Source: an uncultured Solirubrobacterales bacterium
GTDB taxonomy: Bacteria; Actinomycetota; Thermoleophilia; Solirubrobacterales; 70-9
Length of the DNA: 37,835 bases
Direction: 5' to 3'
Assembly (NCBI GenBank): GCA_903933815.1
Contig: CAIZLN010000146.1
Location: 1-37,835 of the forward strand
Numbering within the stretch: the stretch's first letter is position 1; every line of letters starts with the position of its first letter. Positions 14,631 to 22,262 of the stretch are shown here, piece by piece. Under the pieces are notes generated by a model, which was given only the letters and a program-made list of their open reading frames with translations, was not told the origin of the DNA and searched no databases. A program made the translations under genes and the position numbers.

Positions 14631-16372
14631 GCGAGACTGCGGGGGACCCTGTACCTGTCGTGCCGGACAGGATCACTCAGGAAGAGGACAAGGGACTTGA
14701 GCGCAGTCTCGGCTTTTTCTCGACGCTGACGATCGGCATGAACTCGACCGCGCCGGCCTACTCGCTGGCAGCCGTACTCGCCGGGATCGTCGTGGCCGAC
14801 GGCCTTCAGGCACCCGCATCGCTGATCGTTTCGTTCATTCCGATGTTCCTGATCGCAGCGAGCTTCTACTACATGAACCGCGCCGATCCGGACTGCGGCA
14901 CGACCTTCACCTGGGTTACACGGGCGCTCGGACCGTGGCCGGGCTGGATCGCCGGCTGGGCCGTCTGTATGACCGGTGTGCTGGTGATCGGATCCCTCGC
15001 AGACGTCGCCGCGCTCTACACCTTCGGCCTGTTCGGCCTCGACGGCCTGGCCGATTCAGTGGTCGCTGTGACGGCCCTCGCCGTCCTGTTCATCGTTTTC
15101 ACCACCACGCTCTGCGTCATCGGCACCGAGATCTCGGCCAACTTCCAGACCATCCTCAGTGCCTGTCAGATAGGTGGCCTGTTCCTTCTCGCCGGGGTGG
15201 CGCTCTACAAGGCGATCACCGGGGACATCCCTGTGGACCCGGTCGCAATCGGGAACATGGATGTGGCACTCAGCAACCCGACGATCGAGTTGAGCTGGTT
15301 TCTGCCCTGGGAGATCCCCAGCACTGCGGCATTGACAGCCGGCCTGCTGATAGGGGTGTTCATCTACTGGGGCTGGGAGAGCTCGCTCAGCCTCAACGAA
15401 GAAAACGAGGACTCGAACTCTTCAGGCCGGGCCGGGATCACCGCCACCGTACTGCTGGTCCTGACCTACCTCTTCATCGCCGTCGCACTGATCGCCTACG
15501 CGGGACCGGCCGTTTTCACCTCCGCCAACGCCCAGGGAATCGAGTCGCAGATCTTCGACGACCTGGCCAAGCCGATCCTCGGCTCACCTCTGGACAAACT
15601 GGTTTTGATCGCCGTGCTCACCTCAGCCCTGGCATCGACCCAGACCACGATTCTTCCGGGAGCCAGAACTTCGCTTTCGATGGCCTTCCACAACGCGATC
15701 CCGAAGGCCTTCGGCAATGTCAGCCCTCGGTTTTTCACGCCGGTGTTCTCGACGATCGCAATCGCGGTGCTGGCGATCGCCTGGTACGTGCCGCTGAACC
15801 TGTTCTCGCAGGGTTCGCTCTACGACTCTCTTCAGGCGCTCAGCCTGCTCATAGCCTTCTACTATGCGACCAACGGCCTTGCCTGTTTCACGTTCTACCG
15901 GCGAGAGATCCTCCGTCCCGGGATCTGGATACCACTCTGTATGAGCCTGCTGGCGATCGGCGCGCTGGCGCTTTCGATCGGCGGCATCAGCGATTACTAC
16001 GACGTTGCCGGCCCGCTGTCGAGCCTTACCTGGGTCGGACTTGCGACCATCGCTCTGCTGGTGGTGGCGCTCTTTGCCGGAGCGAAGGCAATCAAGCCCG
16101 CACTGTTCATCGGCTTTGCCCCATTGGCCGGCGCGCTGCTCCTTGGCTTTGTCCTGCTGCGATCAATCCTCGACCTGGCAAACCCGGCGTCTTCGGATTC
16201 CGGAGCCTCCTGGCTCGGGGTCACACCGGCGCTCGTCATGGGGGTCGGCTTCATGCTGCTCGGCGTTATCCTCATGCTCATCTGGAGATTCCTCTATCCG
16301 AAGCCCTTCTTTGCGCGCAGGCGTGAGACGGTAGCTCCCGAGTCTGCCGCCAAGGCACCGGCGGCCGGGTGA
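14627..16372 (+). CDS. APC-family amino acid permease
   Basis: 581-aa integral membrane transporter with about 12-14 hydrophobic segments. The N-terminal cytoplasmic tail (~1-35) ends in LERSLGFFSTLTIGMNSTAP, the unwound first-helix region of APC transporters that binds the amino group of the substrate. TTFTWVTRALGPWPGWIAGW (~89-108) is the conserved segment of helix 3 and its loop. WGWESSLSLNEEN in mid-protein is the typical helix-6 region. Proton-coupled uptake of an amino acid or amine is likely; the substrate is not predictable. The GTG start overlaps the TGA of a 17-aa leader ORF. The gene lies directly behind tRNA-Ser(GCU). Confidence 0.88.
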   Translation: MSETAGDPVPVVPDRITQEEDKGLERSLGFFSTLTIGMNSTAPAYSLAAVLAGIVVADGLQAPASLIVSFIPMFLIAASFYYMNRADPDCGTTFTWVTRALGPWPGWIAGWAVCMTGVLVIGSLADVAALYTFGLFGLDGLADSVVAVTALAVLFIVFTTTLCVIGTEISANFQTILSACQIGGLFLLAGVALYKAITGDIPVDPVAIGNMDVALSNPTIELSWFLPWEIPSTAALTAGLLIGVFIYWGWESSLSLNEENEDSNSSGRAGITATVLLVLTYLFIAVALIAYAGPAVFTSANAQGIESQIFDDLAKPILGSPLDKLVLIAVLTSALASTQTTILPGARTSLSMAFHNAIPKAFGNVSPRFFTPVFSTIAIAVLAIAWYVPLNLFSQGSLYDSLQALSLLIAFYYATNGLACFTFYRREILRPGIWIPLCMSLLAIGALALSIGGISDYYDVAGPLSSLTWVGLATIALLVVALFAGAKAIKPALFIGFAPLAGALLLGFVLLRSILDLANPASSDSGASWLGVTPALVMGVGFMLLGVILMLIWRFLYPKPFFARRRETVAPESAAKAPAAG

Positions 16373-16480
16373 GTCGGGTGGCCGTCAGGGGCGAAGGACG
16401 GGATTACAGAGTCCCGGGTGCAGGTCAGGGATCTTTGAACCCTCAAAAGAACCTCGGATCCCGGAAGGAGTCGTGAGCTG

Positions 16481-16903
16481 ATGTCGCTTGATCTGGTTGT
16501 CGGATACGACGGGCGCGGTGGAGGCAAGGCCGCCCTGGAGGAAGGAATCTCGCTGGCCGAGAAGATGGGCGGGAGGCTGGTTTTGGTGTTCGCCTACGAG
16601 CCAGCGGCTCGGGCCGGTGGTGAGGTGGGTGAGCTTCGCGAGACTCTCCGCCTGATGGGTGCCGACCTGGAGATTGAAGCCGAGGCTCGCGTGAAGGAGT
16701 CGGGGATTGATTATGAACTGGTCCTGATCGATTCGCGACCAGCGCCGGGGCTGGTTCAGGTCGCCGACGAGCGTGACGCCCGGATGATCATTGTCGGAGG
16801 GGCTGGCGAGACTCCGCTGGCTGGCGCCCTGCTGGGTGCCACCCCGCACAAGGTGCTTCAGTTGACCGACCGCCCGGTTCTCGTAGTCCGCTCCGCTTCC
16901 TGA
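16481..16903 (+). CDS. Universal stress protein (UspA family)
   Basis: 140 aa, a single Usp domain. It starts with strand LDLVVGYDGRGGGKAALEEG and ends with the ATP-binding pattern G-2x-G-9x-G-T (VGGAGETPLAGALLGATPHK), then VLVVRS. This pattern marks ATP-binding Usp proteins, which act in the cytoplasm during energy or oxygen stress by mechanisms that are mostly unresolved. The ATG at 16481 has AAGGAG 10 nt upstream. It stands alone between the permease and terC; nothing nearby shows its regulation. Confidence 0.9.
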   Translation: MSLDLVVGYDGRGGGKAALEEGISLAEKMGGRLVLVFAYEPAARAGGEVGELRETLRLMGADLEIEAEARVKESGIDYELVLIDSRPAPGLVQVADERDARMIIVGGAGETPLAGALLGATPHKVLQLTDRPVLVVRSAS

Positions 16904-16945
16904 CCGCCACAGTCCGCCTCCGATGATCCGGCAGCCCCTGCCCGG

Positions 16946-16963
16946 CCAGGGAGCCGGCCCTGG
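16946..16963 (+). terminator. Weak hairpin between uspA-like gene and terC
   Basis: CCAGGG-AGCCGG-CCCTGG, a 6-bp stem in a 107-bp gap, without a U-tract. It may terminate the usp transcript. The gap does not show the conserved core of a yybP-ykoY manganese riboswitch, which sometimes precedes terC-type genes. Confidence 0.25.
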
Positions 16964-17010
16964 AAGGCGCACCGGGGCGGATCGGGCATAGCTGCGATTA
17001 TTGTCCGTCG

Positions 17011-18012
17011 ATGCTCGAGGTAACCACAGCTGCCTGGCTGGTAACAATCGGATTCATACTTGTCCTGTTCGCCGTTGATCTGGGGCAGGCCCTGCTGCGG
17101 CCGCACGAGGTCGAGTTCAAGGAGGCAGCCCTTGCCTCCATTTTCTATATCGCTGTTGCGATTGGCTTCGGGATAATTGTCGGATTCATCGCCGGTTGGG
17201 ATTTCGGAGCGGAGTACTTCGCCGGCTACATCCTCGAGAAGAGTCTCTCGGTGGACAACCTGTTCGTATTCGTGGTGATCATGGGTGCGTTCGCCGTGCC
17301 CAAGCAGTACCAGCAGAGAGTCCTGATAATCGGCATCTTTCTCGCCCTGATCCTGAGGGTGATCTTCATCCTGCTCGGATCCGCCCTGCTGGAGACCTTC
17401 TCCTTCATGTTCCTGCTGTTCGGCCTCCTGCTGATCTTCACGGCGATCCAGCTGTTTCGCCATCGTGATCAGGATCCTTCGATGGAGGACAATGTGATCG
17501 TCGCGATCGCCCGCAAGCGGCTTCCGATGACAGACGACTACGGCAGCGGCAGCTTCACCACCCGGATTGACGGAAAGCGCCTGTTCACGCCGTTGTTGCT
17601 CGTTCTGATCGCGATCGGAACCACTGACATCCTGTTCGCCCTCGACTCGATCCCGGCCATCTTCGGCGTGACCCAGGAGGTCTACATCGTCTTCGCGGCC
17701 AACGCCTTTGCCCTGCTCGGCCTGAGGGCGCTGTTTTTCCTGGTTACCGGGCTGCTCGACCGGCTTGTGTACCTGTCGATCGGCCTGTCGGTGATCCTCG
17801 GCTACATCGGCGTGAAGCTGATCCTGCATTGGGGACACAAGGTCAACGACTCGGTGCCGGAGATCTCAACCGGGCAGTCACTGGCCGTGATCGCTGTCGT
17901 GCTCACCGTGACCACAGTCGCCAGCATCATCAAGGTCCGCAAGGACCCGGAAGCCCGCGCCCACGCCGGCAGCCTGCGCGACCGCACACCCAGAGACTCC
18001 GACCCCGAATAG
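17011..18012 (+). CDS. TerC/Alx family membrane protein
   Basis: 333 aa with eight or more hydrophobic helices. Two repeated family signatures carry conserved acidic residues inside the membrane: EKSLSVDNLFVFVVIMGAF (~75) and GTTDILFALDSIPAIFGVTQ (~208). TerC/Alx proteins are linked to metal-ion homeostasis, especially manganese export, and to metallation of exported enzymes; tellurite resistance is the historical name. Length and order of segments fit the Alx-like branch. The C-terminal tail is hydrophilic (RKDPEARAHAGSLRDRTPRD). The ATG at 17011 has no Shine-Dalgarno. Confidence 0.9.
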   Translation: MLEVTTAAWLVTIGFILVLFAVDLGQALLRPHEVEFKEAALASIFYIAVAIGFGIIVGFIAGWDFGAEYFAGYILEKSLSVDNLFVFVVIMGAFAVPKQYQQRVLIIGIFLALILRVIFILLGSALLETFSFMFLLFGLLLIFTAIQLFRHRDQDPSMEDNVIVAIARKRLPMTDDYGSGSFTTRIDGKRLFTPLLLVLIAIGTTDILFALDSIPAIFGVTQEVYIVFAANAFALLGLRALFFLVTGLLDRLVYLSIGLSVILGYIGVKLILHWGHKVNDSVPEISTGQSLAVIAVVLTVTTVASIIKVRKDPEARAHAGSLRDRTPRDSDPE

Positions 18013-18146
18013 CCCCTCGCGGCCCCGGGCGGCACCGCTCCGCTTTCCGGGCCTCCTCCTTCCCCTGTGCTGCTGATGGCGGCAGATGGTGACCCGTTCA
18101 CCCAGCGTTGACGTCAGGTTCGCTCCCGGTCGTCACAATGGTCCAG

Positions 18147-19577
18147 ATGGAAATTCAGCCGCCAAGAAAAACCAAGATCGTTGCGACCGTCGGCCCGTCC
18201 AGCTGGGACCCCCCGATCCTGCGCGAGATGATCGAGGCCGGGGTGGATGTGATGAGGCTCAACTTCTCTCACAGCGACGAGGCCCAGCACGCAAAGACCG
18301 TGCGCGACATCCGCGAGGCGAGCAAGGCGGTCGGCAGGGAGATCGGGATCCTCGGGGACCTGCCCGGACCCAAACTTCGTGTCGGGGCGTTTCCCGGCGG
18401 GGTGGTCGAGATCAACTTCGGGGCCGAAGTGAAGCTGGTCGTCGACGACGACGGCGGCACTGCCGATCGGATCCCGGTCCCGTGGCCGGCCATGCCCGAG
18501 GTTCTGAAGGACGGTGCGATCGTTTATCTGGCTGACGGCTCGATCCGCCTCCGTGTGACCGGTCGTGACCATGAAGGACTGACAGCCGAGGTGGAGGTCG
18601 GAGGACCCCTCTCCTCGAACAAGGGAATGAATCTGCCGGGCGTTGATGCGGGCCTGGCAGCCGTCTCGGAAGTCGACCTGGGCTGGGTCGACTTTTCGGT
18701 GCGAAACGAACTGGATCTGCTGGCCGTCTCTTTTGTCCGCCGTGCTTCCGACCTGACACCGGTGATGGACCGGCTCAAGGAACTCGGCTCGGACCTCCCG
18801 GTGATCGCCAAGATTGAAAAGCCGCAGGCCGCTGATGCGATCGAGTCGGTGGTGGCAGCCGCCAACGGTGGCATCATGATCGCCCGTGGCGACCTGGGTA
18901 TAGAGGTGCCGTTGTCCAGGGTTCCGGTGCTGCAGAAGCACCTGATCCGGGCTGCCGGCCATGAGTCCAAGCCGGTCATTACCGCCACCCAGATGCTGGC
19001 CTCGATGGTCCACGCCAAGCGGCCCACCAGAGCCGAGGTGACTGACGTTGCCACCGCCATCTACGACGGAACCGACGCGGTGATGCTCTCCGAGGAAACC
19101 GCGGTCGGCGACCACCCGGTCGAAGCCGTCAAGGTGATGGACCAGATCGCACGAGCCACCGAGCCGGACCTCCCGTACTGGGAGTGGCTGCTCAACCGGA
19201 CCAGCCAGGAGGAGATGGATGTCTCGGCCTCCGTCACCCAGAGCGCCGTGGTTGCCGCATACCGCCTCGACCTGAAGTCGATCGTCGTGCCGACCGCTAC
19301 CGGTCGCACGGCAGTCGTGGTCGCGGCCCACCGACCGAAGGTTCCGGTTCTGGCCGTGACTCACACCCTCAAGGCGGTGCGTCGCCTGCGTCTGGTTTTC
19401 GGGGTAGAGCCCGTGCTCTACGACCAGGTCACCGAGATCAGAGACCTGCTTTACACCTGCGCTGATGTCGCTGTCGCTGAAGGTGCTGCGCAGTCCGGCG
19501 AGCTGATCGCAATCGTCGCCGGCCTGACCGACCAGCGCCTCGGGACGAACCTGTTCGAGGTTCACAGAGTCCCTTGA
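18147..19577 (+). CDS. pyk: Pyruvate kinase
   Basis: About 476 aa. Catalyses phosphoenolpyruvate + ADP to pyruvate + ATP, the last step of glycolysis, in the cytoplasm. The start of the barrel is KTKIVATVGPSSWDPPILRE with MRLNFSHSD. The signature VIAKIEKPQAADAIESVV holds the catalytic Lys, followed by GGIMIARGDLGIEVPL (metal-binding Glu/Asp) and PVITATQMLASMVHAKRPTR. The B domain lies around residues 70-160 and the C-terminal allosteric domain begins near 345. ATG at 18147 is chosen because family members begin close to KTKI and CACAAT lies 7 nt upstream; 18138 and 18108 (TTG) are alternatives. Its TGA overlaps the TTG start of the lipoprotein gene that follows. Confidence 0.93.
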   Translation: MEIQPPRKTKIVATVGPSSWDPPILREMIEAGVDVMRLNFSHSDEAQHAKTVRDIREASKAVGREIGILGDLPGPKLRVGAFPGGVVEINFGAEVKLVVDDDGGTADRIPVPWPAMPEVLKDGAIVYLADGSIRLRVTGRDHEGLTAEVEVGGPLSSNKGMNLPGVDAGLAAVSEVDLGWVDFSVRNELDLLAVSFVRRASDLTPVMDRLKELGSDLPVIAKIEKPQAADAIESVVAAANGGIMIARGDLGIEVPLSRVPVLQKHLIRAAGHESKPVITATQMLASMVHAKRPTRAEVTDVATAIYDGTDAVMLSEETAVGDHPVEAVKVMDQIARATEPDLPYWEWLLNRTSQEEMDVSASVTQSAVVAAYRLDLKSIVVPTATGRTAVVVAAHRPKVPVLAVTHTLKAVRRLRLVFGVEPVLYDQVTEIRDLLYTCADVAVAEGAAQSGELIAIVAGLTDQRLGTNLFEVHRVP

Positions 19578-20554
19578 GGTCTGTTCGTCTGGCTCTTTCC
19601 TTCGCGCTCTGCGCCGGAGCCTTTTTCACCAGCACTATCGCTTGCGGCGGGGAAGAGGGGGGCGAGAGCGGAGCGACCAGAGCCACCCTCGTACTTGACT
19701 ATCTGCCAAACGGAGTGCATGCCGGTGTATACGAGGCACTTTCAAGCGGTGCATATCTGGACGAGGGGATCGACCTCAAAATCATCACCCCGACTTCGAC
19801 CGCCGACACGATCCGGCTGATTCAGGCCGACAAGGCCGATTTCGGCCTGGCTGACGGAATGGATATTGCGACACAGATCAGCGCCGGACGGGATGTCCGC
19901 GCCGTCATGGCGGTGACCCAGCGGCCTTCGGGCGGGTTGATCACCCTCGCCGAAGAGGGCATCCGCTCGCCGGCAGATCTGGGCGGCAGGACGGTGGGAG
20001 TCACCGGGGTTCCGTCTGATGTCGCAGTTTTCGAGACGATGGTTGAGGATGCTGGCGGCAGTCCGGGGCAAAGCAAGGTGGTCACCGTAGGTTTCGGCGG
20101 CATTCAGGCGCTGCTCGCGGGTCGGATATCGGCCTTCACCGGGTACATACCGGCCGACGCGACGGTGGTCGAATCCAGAGGTGTGAGGACAAAGTCATTC
20201 GCCTTCGATGACTTCGGTGGGCCGTCCTACCCGGGCCTTGTTGCCTTTTCGACCGGATCGCGGATTGCCGGGGATCCGGAACTTGCAGAGGGCTTTGTCA
20301 ACGCAACGACTGCGGGCTACCGGCAGGCACTGAAGAATCCGGAAGAGGCGATTTCAGCCATGGCCGAATCGGTCCCCGAACTGGATCCCGAGCTGGCCCT
20401 GCGGACGTTTCTGGCCTACAGACCGCTGATCGGCGGAGCGGAAGAACTCGGCTCGATAGATCCCGCGAGCGTGGTCGAACTGTCGGACTTCATGGTCGAG
20501 CGGAAACTGATCCCGAAACCCATTGATCCGGAGCAGTTCGACGGCGCTCCGTGA
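19574..20554 (+). CDS. NMT1/THI5-like ABC solute-binding lipoprotein
   Basis: 326 aa. Lipoprotein signal (1-24) with lipobox TIAC, then an NMT1/THI5-like binding domain: LVLDYLPNGVHAGVYEALSS, IITPTSTADTIRLIQADKAD, FGLADGMDI, and VMAVTQRPSGGLITLAEEGI. Members carry pyrimidine precursors of thiamine, riboflavin or similar aromatic molecules to an ABC importer (ThiY/RibY type). The start is TTG at 19574, overlapping the TGA of pyruvate kinase (TTGA), so it is probably translated by coupling. No permease or ATPase gene is next to it: the following gene is convergent, so its partners must lie elsewhere. No thiamine or FMN riboswitch can fit, since there is no intergenic leader. Confidence 0.85.
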   Translation: MRSVRLALSFALCAGAFFTSTIACGGEEGGESGATRATLVLDYLPNGVHAGVYEALSSGAYLDEGIDLKIITPTSTADTIRLIQADKADFGLADGMDIATQISAGRDVRAVMAVTQRPSGGLITLAEEGIRSPADLGGRTVGVTGVPSDVAVFETMVEDAGGSPGQSKVVTVGFGGIQALLAGRISAFTGYIPADATVVESRGVRTKSFAFDDFGGPSYPGLVAFSTGSRIAGDPELAEGFVNATTAGYRQALKNPEEAISAMAESVPELDPELALRTFLAYRPLIGGAEELGSIDPASVVELSDFMVERKLIPKPIDPEQFDGAP

Positions 20555-20578
20555 GCTGACCGTCGTCTGGGGACGGAC

Positions 20579-21505
20579 TCAGTTCGCCTGCTGAACCCTG
20601 AACCAGACTCCGGGGCCGCCGGCCTTCCAGAAGGTCGCCGCTGAGGCGTTCAGCCTCCACGGCTGCGGCAGGTTCCCGTCCGGTCGCTGCAGGAACTGGG
20701 CGAAAAGGCTGGTTGATGCCGGGCACTTCAGGCTGCGGCCAACCGTGATGTAGTAGGGGCCCTTCGGCAGTCTCAGGGCACCGATCCGGTCGTTGTTGAG
20801 CACCCGGAATGTGGCCGGGCAGCGCACGGCCTTTCCACTCGGCGTCGGCTTTGGCGTCGGACCGTAGTACGGGTTGATCGCAAAGCCGTTCGGGCTGGTC
20901 TTACCGAGGGTGAAGGTGGCTGTCTGGCGGTTGAGGTACCAGGGCTTTGGCAGCACGCCGTCGTAGTCGTAGAGGAACTCACGGAAGCGGTTGAAGGCCG
21001 TGGTGCAGCTCGGCTTGCTCGGACCAACCGGGGTGATCCGGTAGGGGCCACGCGGAACCTTGAAGCTGCCGATCGAGTCGTTGTGGACGACTGTGAAGTA
21101 GCCGGGGCAGGAGCTCGGGGTCCCGCCGGTGGTGCCAACGGTACCGGTGATCTTGCTGACCCTGAATCCGACATCGGATCCACGGCCGCGGGTGAAGGTT
21201 GCGGTGTTGGCGTTCAGTACCCACGGAGCCGGCAGAACGCCGTCCCAGTCCTGCAGGAACTTCGCGAAGAGCTTCGAGCTCTGGGCGCAGCTCAGCTTGC
21301 TGCCGTTGAGCACGGTCATGCTGTACGACCCCTTGGGCAGGTTGAGCTTGCCGATCCGGTCGTTGTGGAGGACCCGGAAAGTGGGGCAGCTCAACGTTGC
21401 CGCGTCAGCCTGGCGGACGCCACTGCCAAACAGCAGAGCGGCCAGCACACCGGCGGCGAGGAGGATGGCAAGGGATGACTTGGAGTACTTCGCGAGGAGG
21501 GTCAT
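20579..21505 (-). CDS. Secreted protein made of three copies of an unnamed ~80-aa domain
   Basis: 308 aa from ATG 21505; an in-frame upstream ATG at 21640 would add 45 residues in front of the signal peptide and is rejected. Signal peptide 1-35 (QADA cleavage). Three homologous units begin at residues ~40, ~133 and ~229. Each follows the pattern C-P-x-(F/Y)-x-V-(L/V)-(H/N)-N-D-x-I-G-x-x-x-(L/V)-P-(K/R)-G, then a second Cys ~33 residues on, then FLQ-x-x-DG-x-LP-x-PW-x-LN-x-x-(T/A)ATF and a final GF/WFRV strand. Two Cys per unit suggest one disulfide each. Linkers are Gly/Thr- and Pro/Thr-rich (GTVGTTGGTPSS, YGPTPKPTPSGK). I do not recognise the domain. The design suggests a cell-surface binding protein. 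Confidence 0.75.
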   Translation of the reverse strand: MTLLAKYSKSSLAILLAAGVLAALLFGSGVRQADAATLSCPTFRVLHNDRIGKLNLPKGSYSMTVLNGSKLSCAQSSKLFAKFLQDWDGVLPAPWVLNANTATFTRGRGSDVGFRVSKITGTVGTTGGTPSSCPGYFTVVHNDSIGSFKVPRGPYRITPVGPSKPSCTTAFNRFREFLYDYDGVLPKPWYLNRQTATFTLGKTSPNGFAINPYYGPTPKPTPSGKAVRCPATFRVLNNDRIGALRLPKGPYYITVGRSLKCPASTSLFAQFLQRPDGNLPQPWRLNASAATFWKAGGPGVWFRVQQAN

Positions 21506-21614
21506 ATGAACAAGGAACACTACCGCCGCAAACAAGTTCCGGTCAGGCCCGTCAGCAGTTCGACCAAAGCCCCCACGGGCGCTTGCCAGAGAGCCGTGAT
21601 CTTCGCTGGACCCA

Positions 21615-21620
21615 TACAAT
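21615..21620 (+). promoter_or_regulatory. Putative -10 element (TACAAT) of tRNA-Arg
   Basis: TACAAT lies 30 nt before the mature tRNA-Arg. The leader between them contains a small hairpin, GGGGT-TCCA-ACCCC. The -35 is unclear. Confidence 0.45.
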
Positions 21621-21650
21621 CGCCCGCCACGGGGTTCCAACCCCTAACCC

Positions 21651-21724
<74 letters not shown>

Positions 21725-22262
21725 CTCAGCAAAGGGGATGGATTTCGCTCAACGCTGCGGAATCCTCGGCCGCCTCCGAAACTTGCCCAAATTGGACTAA
21801 ATCGGCATCCCTGTCCTCAAGCCGAATAGGACTATCGCTCAAACGAGCCCCTCGCCAAAGACACGATGTTCCATATGGCACTTCAAGACTCTCCGGCGCA
21901 GGTTCTTCCGGTTGACCAAGGCTCCGTTACCCGGGAAAAGACCATGGGTCGCGGTTCAGAACTGCCCGTCCGCAGCCATTAGGTGGCACTTCGCCTCTAC
22001 CTGATCCCCGAGCGCGGTCACTTTGGCCTCTCGGCGAACACCAGGGAGCGGGTTCAGGATCTCGTCGACAAGCGCGCCTGTCGCTCGAATCGCCAATTAC
22101 CCCATTACAAGTCGGATTTAGAGATTAGGGGACGTCCTTGTTTTCTCACGTTCCTTGTGTTTATATTCGAGCAAGTCCATGTGTCACAACGTCCTTAGAA
22201 GGGTCTGATGAGGCTGAACCCGGGGTTTCAAAATTGTCTCGAAATATGTGTAGGGGCCAGCC
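21725..22262. other. 538-bp AT-richer gap between tRNA-Arg and narG
   Basis: No supported gene; base composition is clearly lower in GC than the flanks, mostly from 22080 on. Three related strings, ACGTCCTTG (22132), ACGTTCCTTG (22148) and ACGTCCTTAG (22189), and a small palindrome TGTGTCACA near 22181 might bind a regulator of the nar genes. A clear FNR box (TTGAT-N4-ATCAA) is absent. TAGGGG lies 6 nt before the narG ATG, the same spacing as the -10 elements elsewhere, but lacks the final T. The gap may also hold the scar of an insertion at the tRNA. Confidence 0.4.

Noticed and set aside
16904-17010. Possible yybP-ykoY manganese riboswitch before terC
   Set aside because: The gap is too short for the full aptamer and its conserved core is not visible; only a simple hairpin is seen.
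18114-19565. 483-codon minus-strand frame antisense to pyruvate kinase
   Set aside because: His/Asp/Gly-rich nonsense typical of the complement of a GC-rich gene; no family resemblance.
21630-21650. T-arm-like hairpin GGGGT-TCCA-ACCCC just before tRNA-Arg, considered as a remnant of another tRNA
   Set aside because: The loop lacks the conserved purine after TTC, and no acceptor or anticodon parts are present; treated as a leader hairpin.
21840-21960. Minus-strand fragment reading NRKNLRRRVLKCHMEHRVF and then a stop
   Set aside because: It looks protein-like and might be a scrap of a mobile or DNA-binding gene, but it is short, lacks a start and cannot be assigned.
21983-22198. 71-codon plus-strand ORF in the gap before narG
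   Set aside because: Starts at GTG without Shine-Dalgarno or -10 at the right place, its second half runs into the AT-rich presumed control region, and no family is recognised.
22080-22262. FNR-type box upstream of narG
   Set aside because: No TTGAT-N4-ATCAA or close variant was found; the nearest strings match at only one half.
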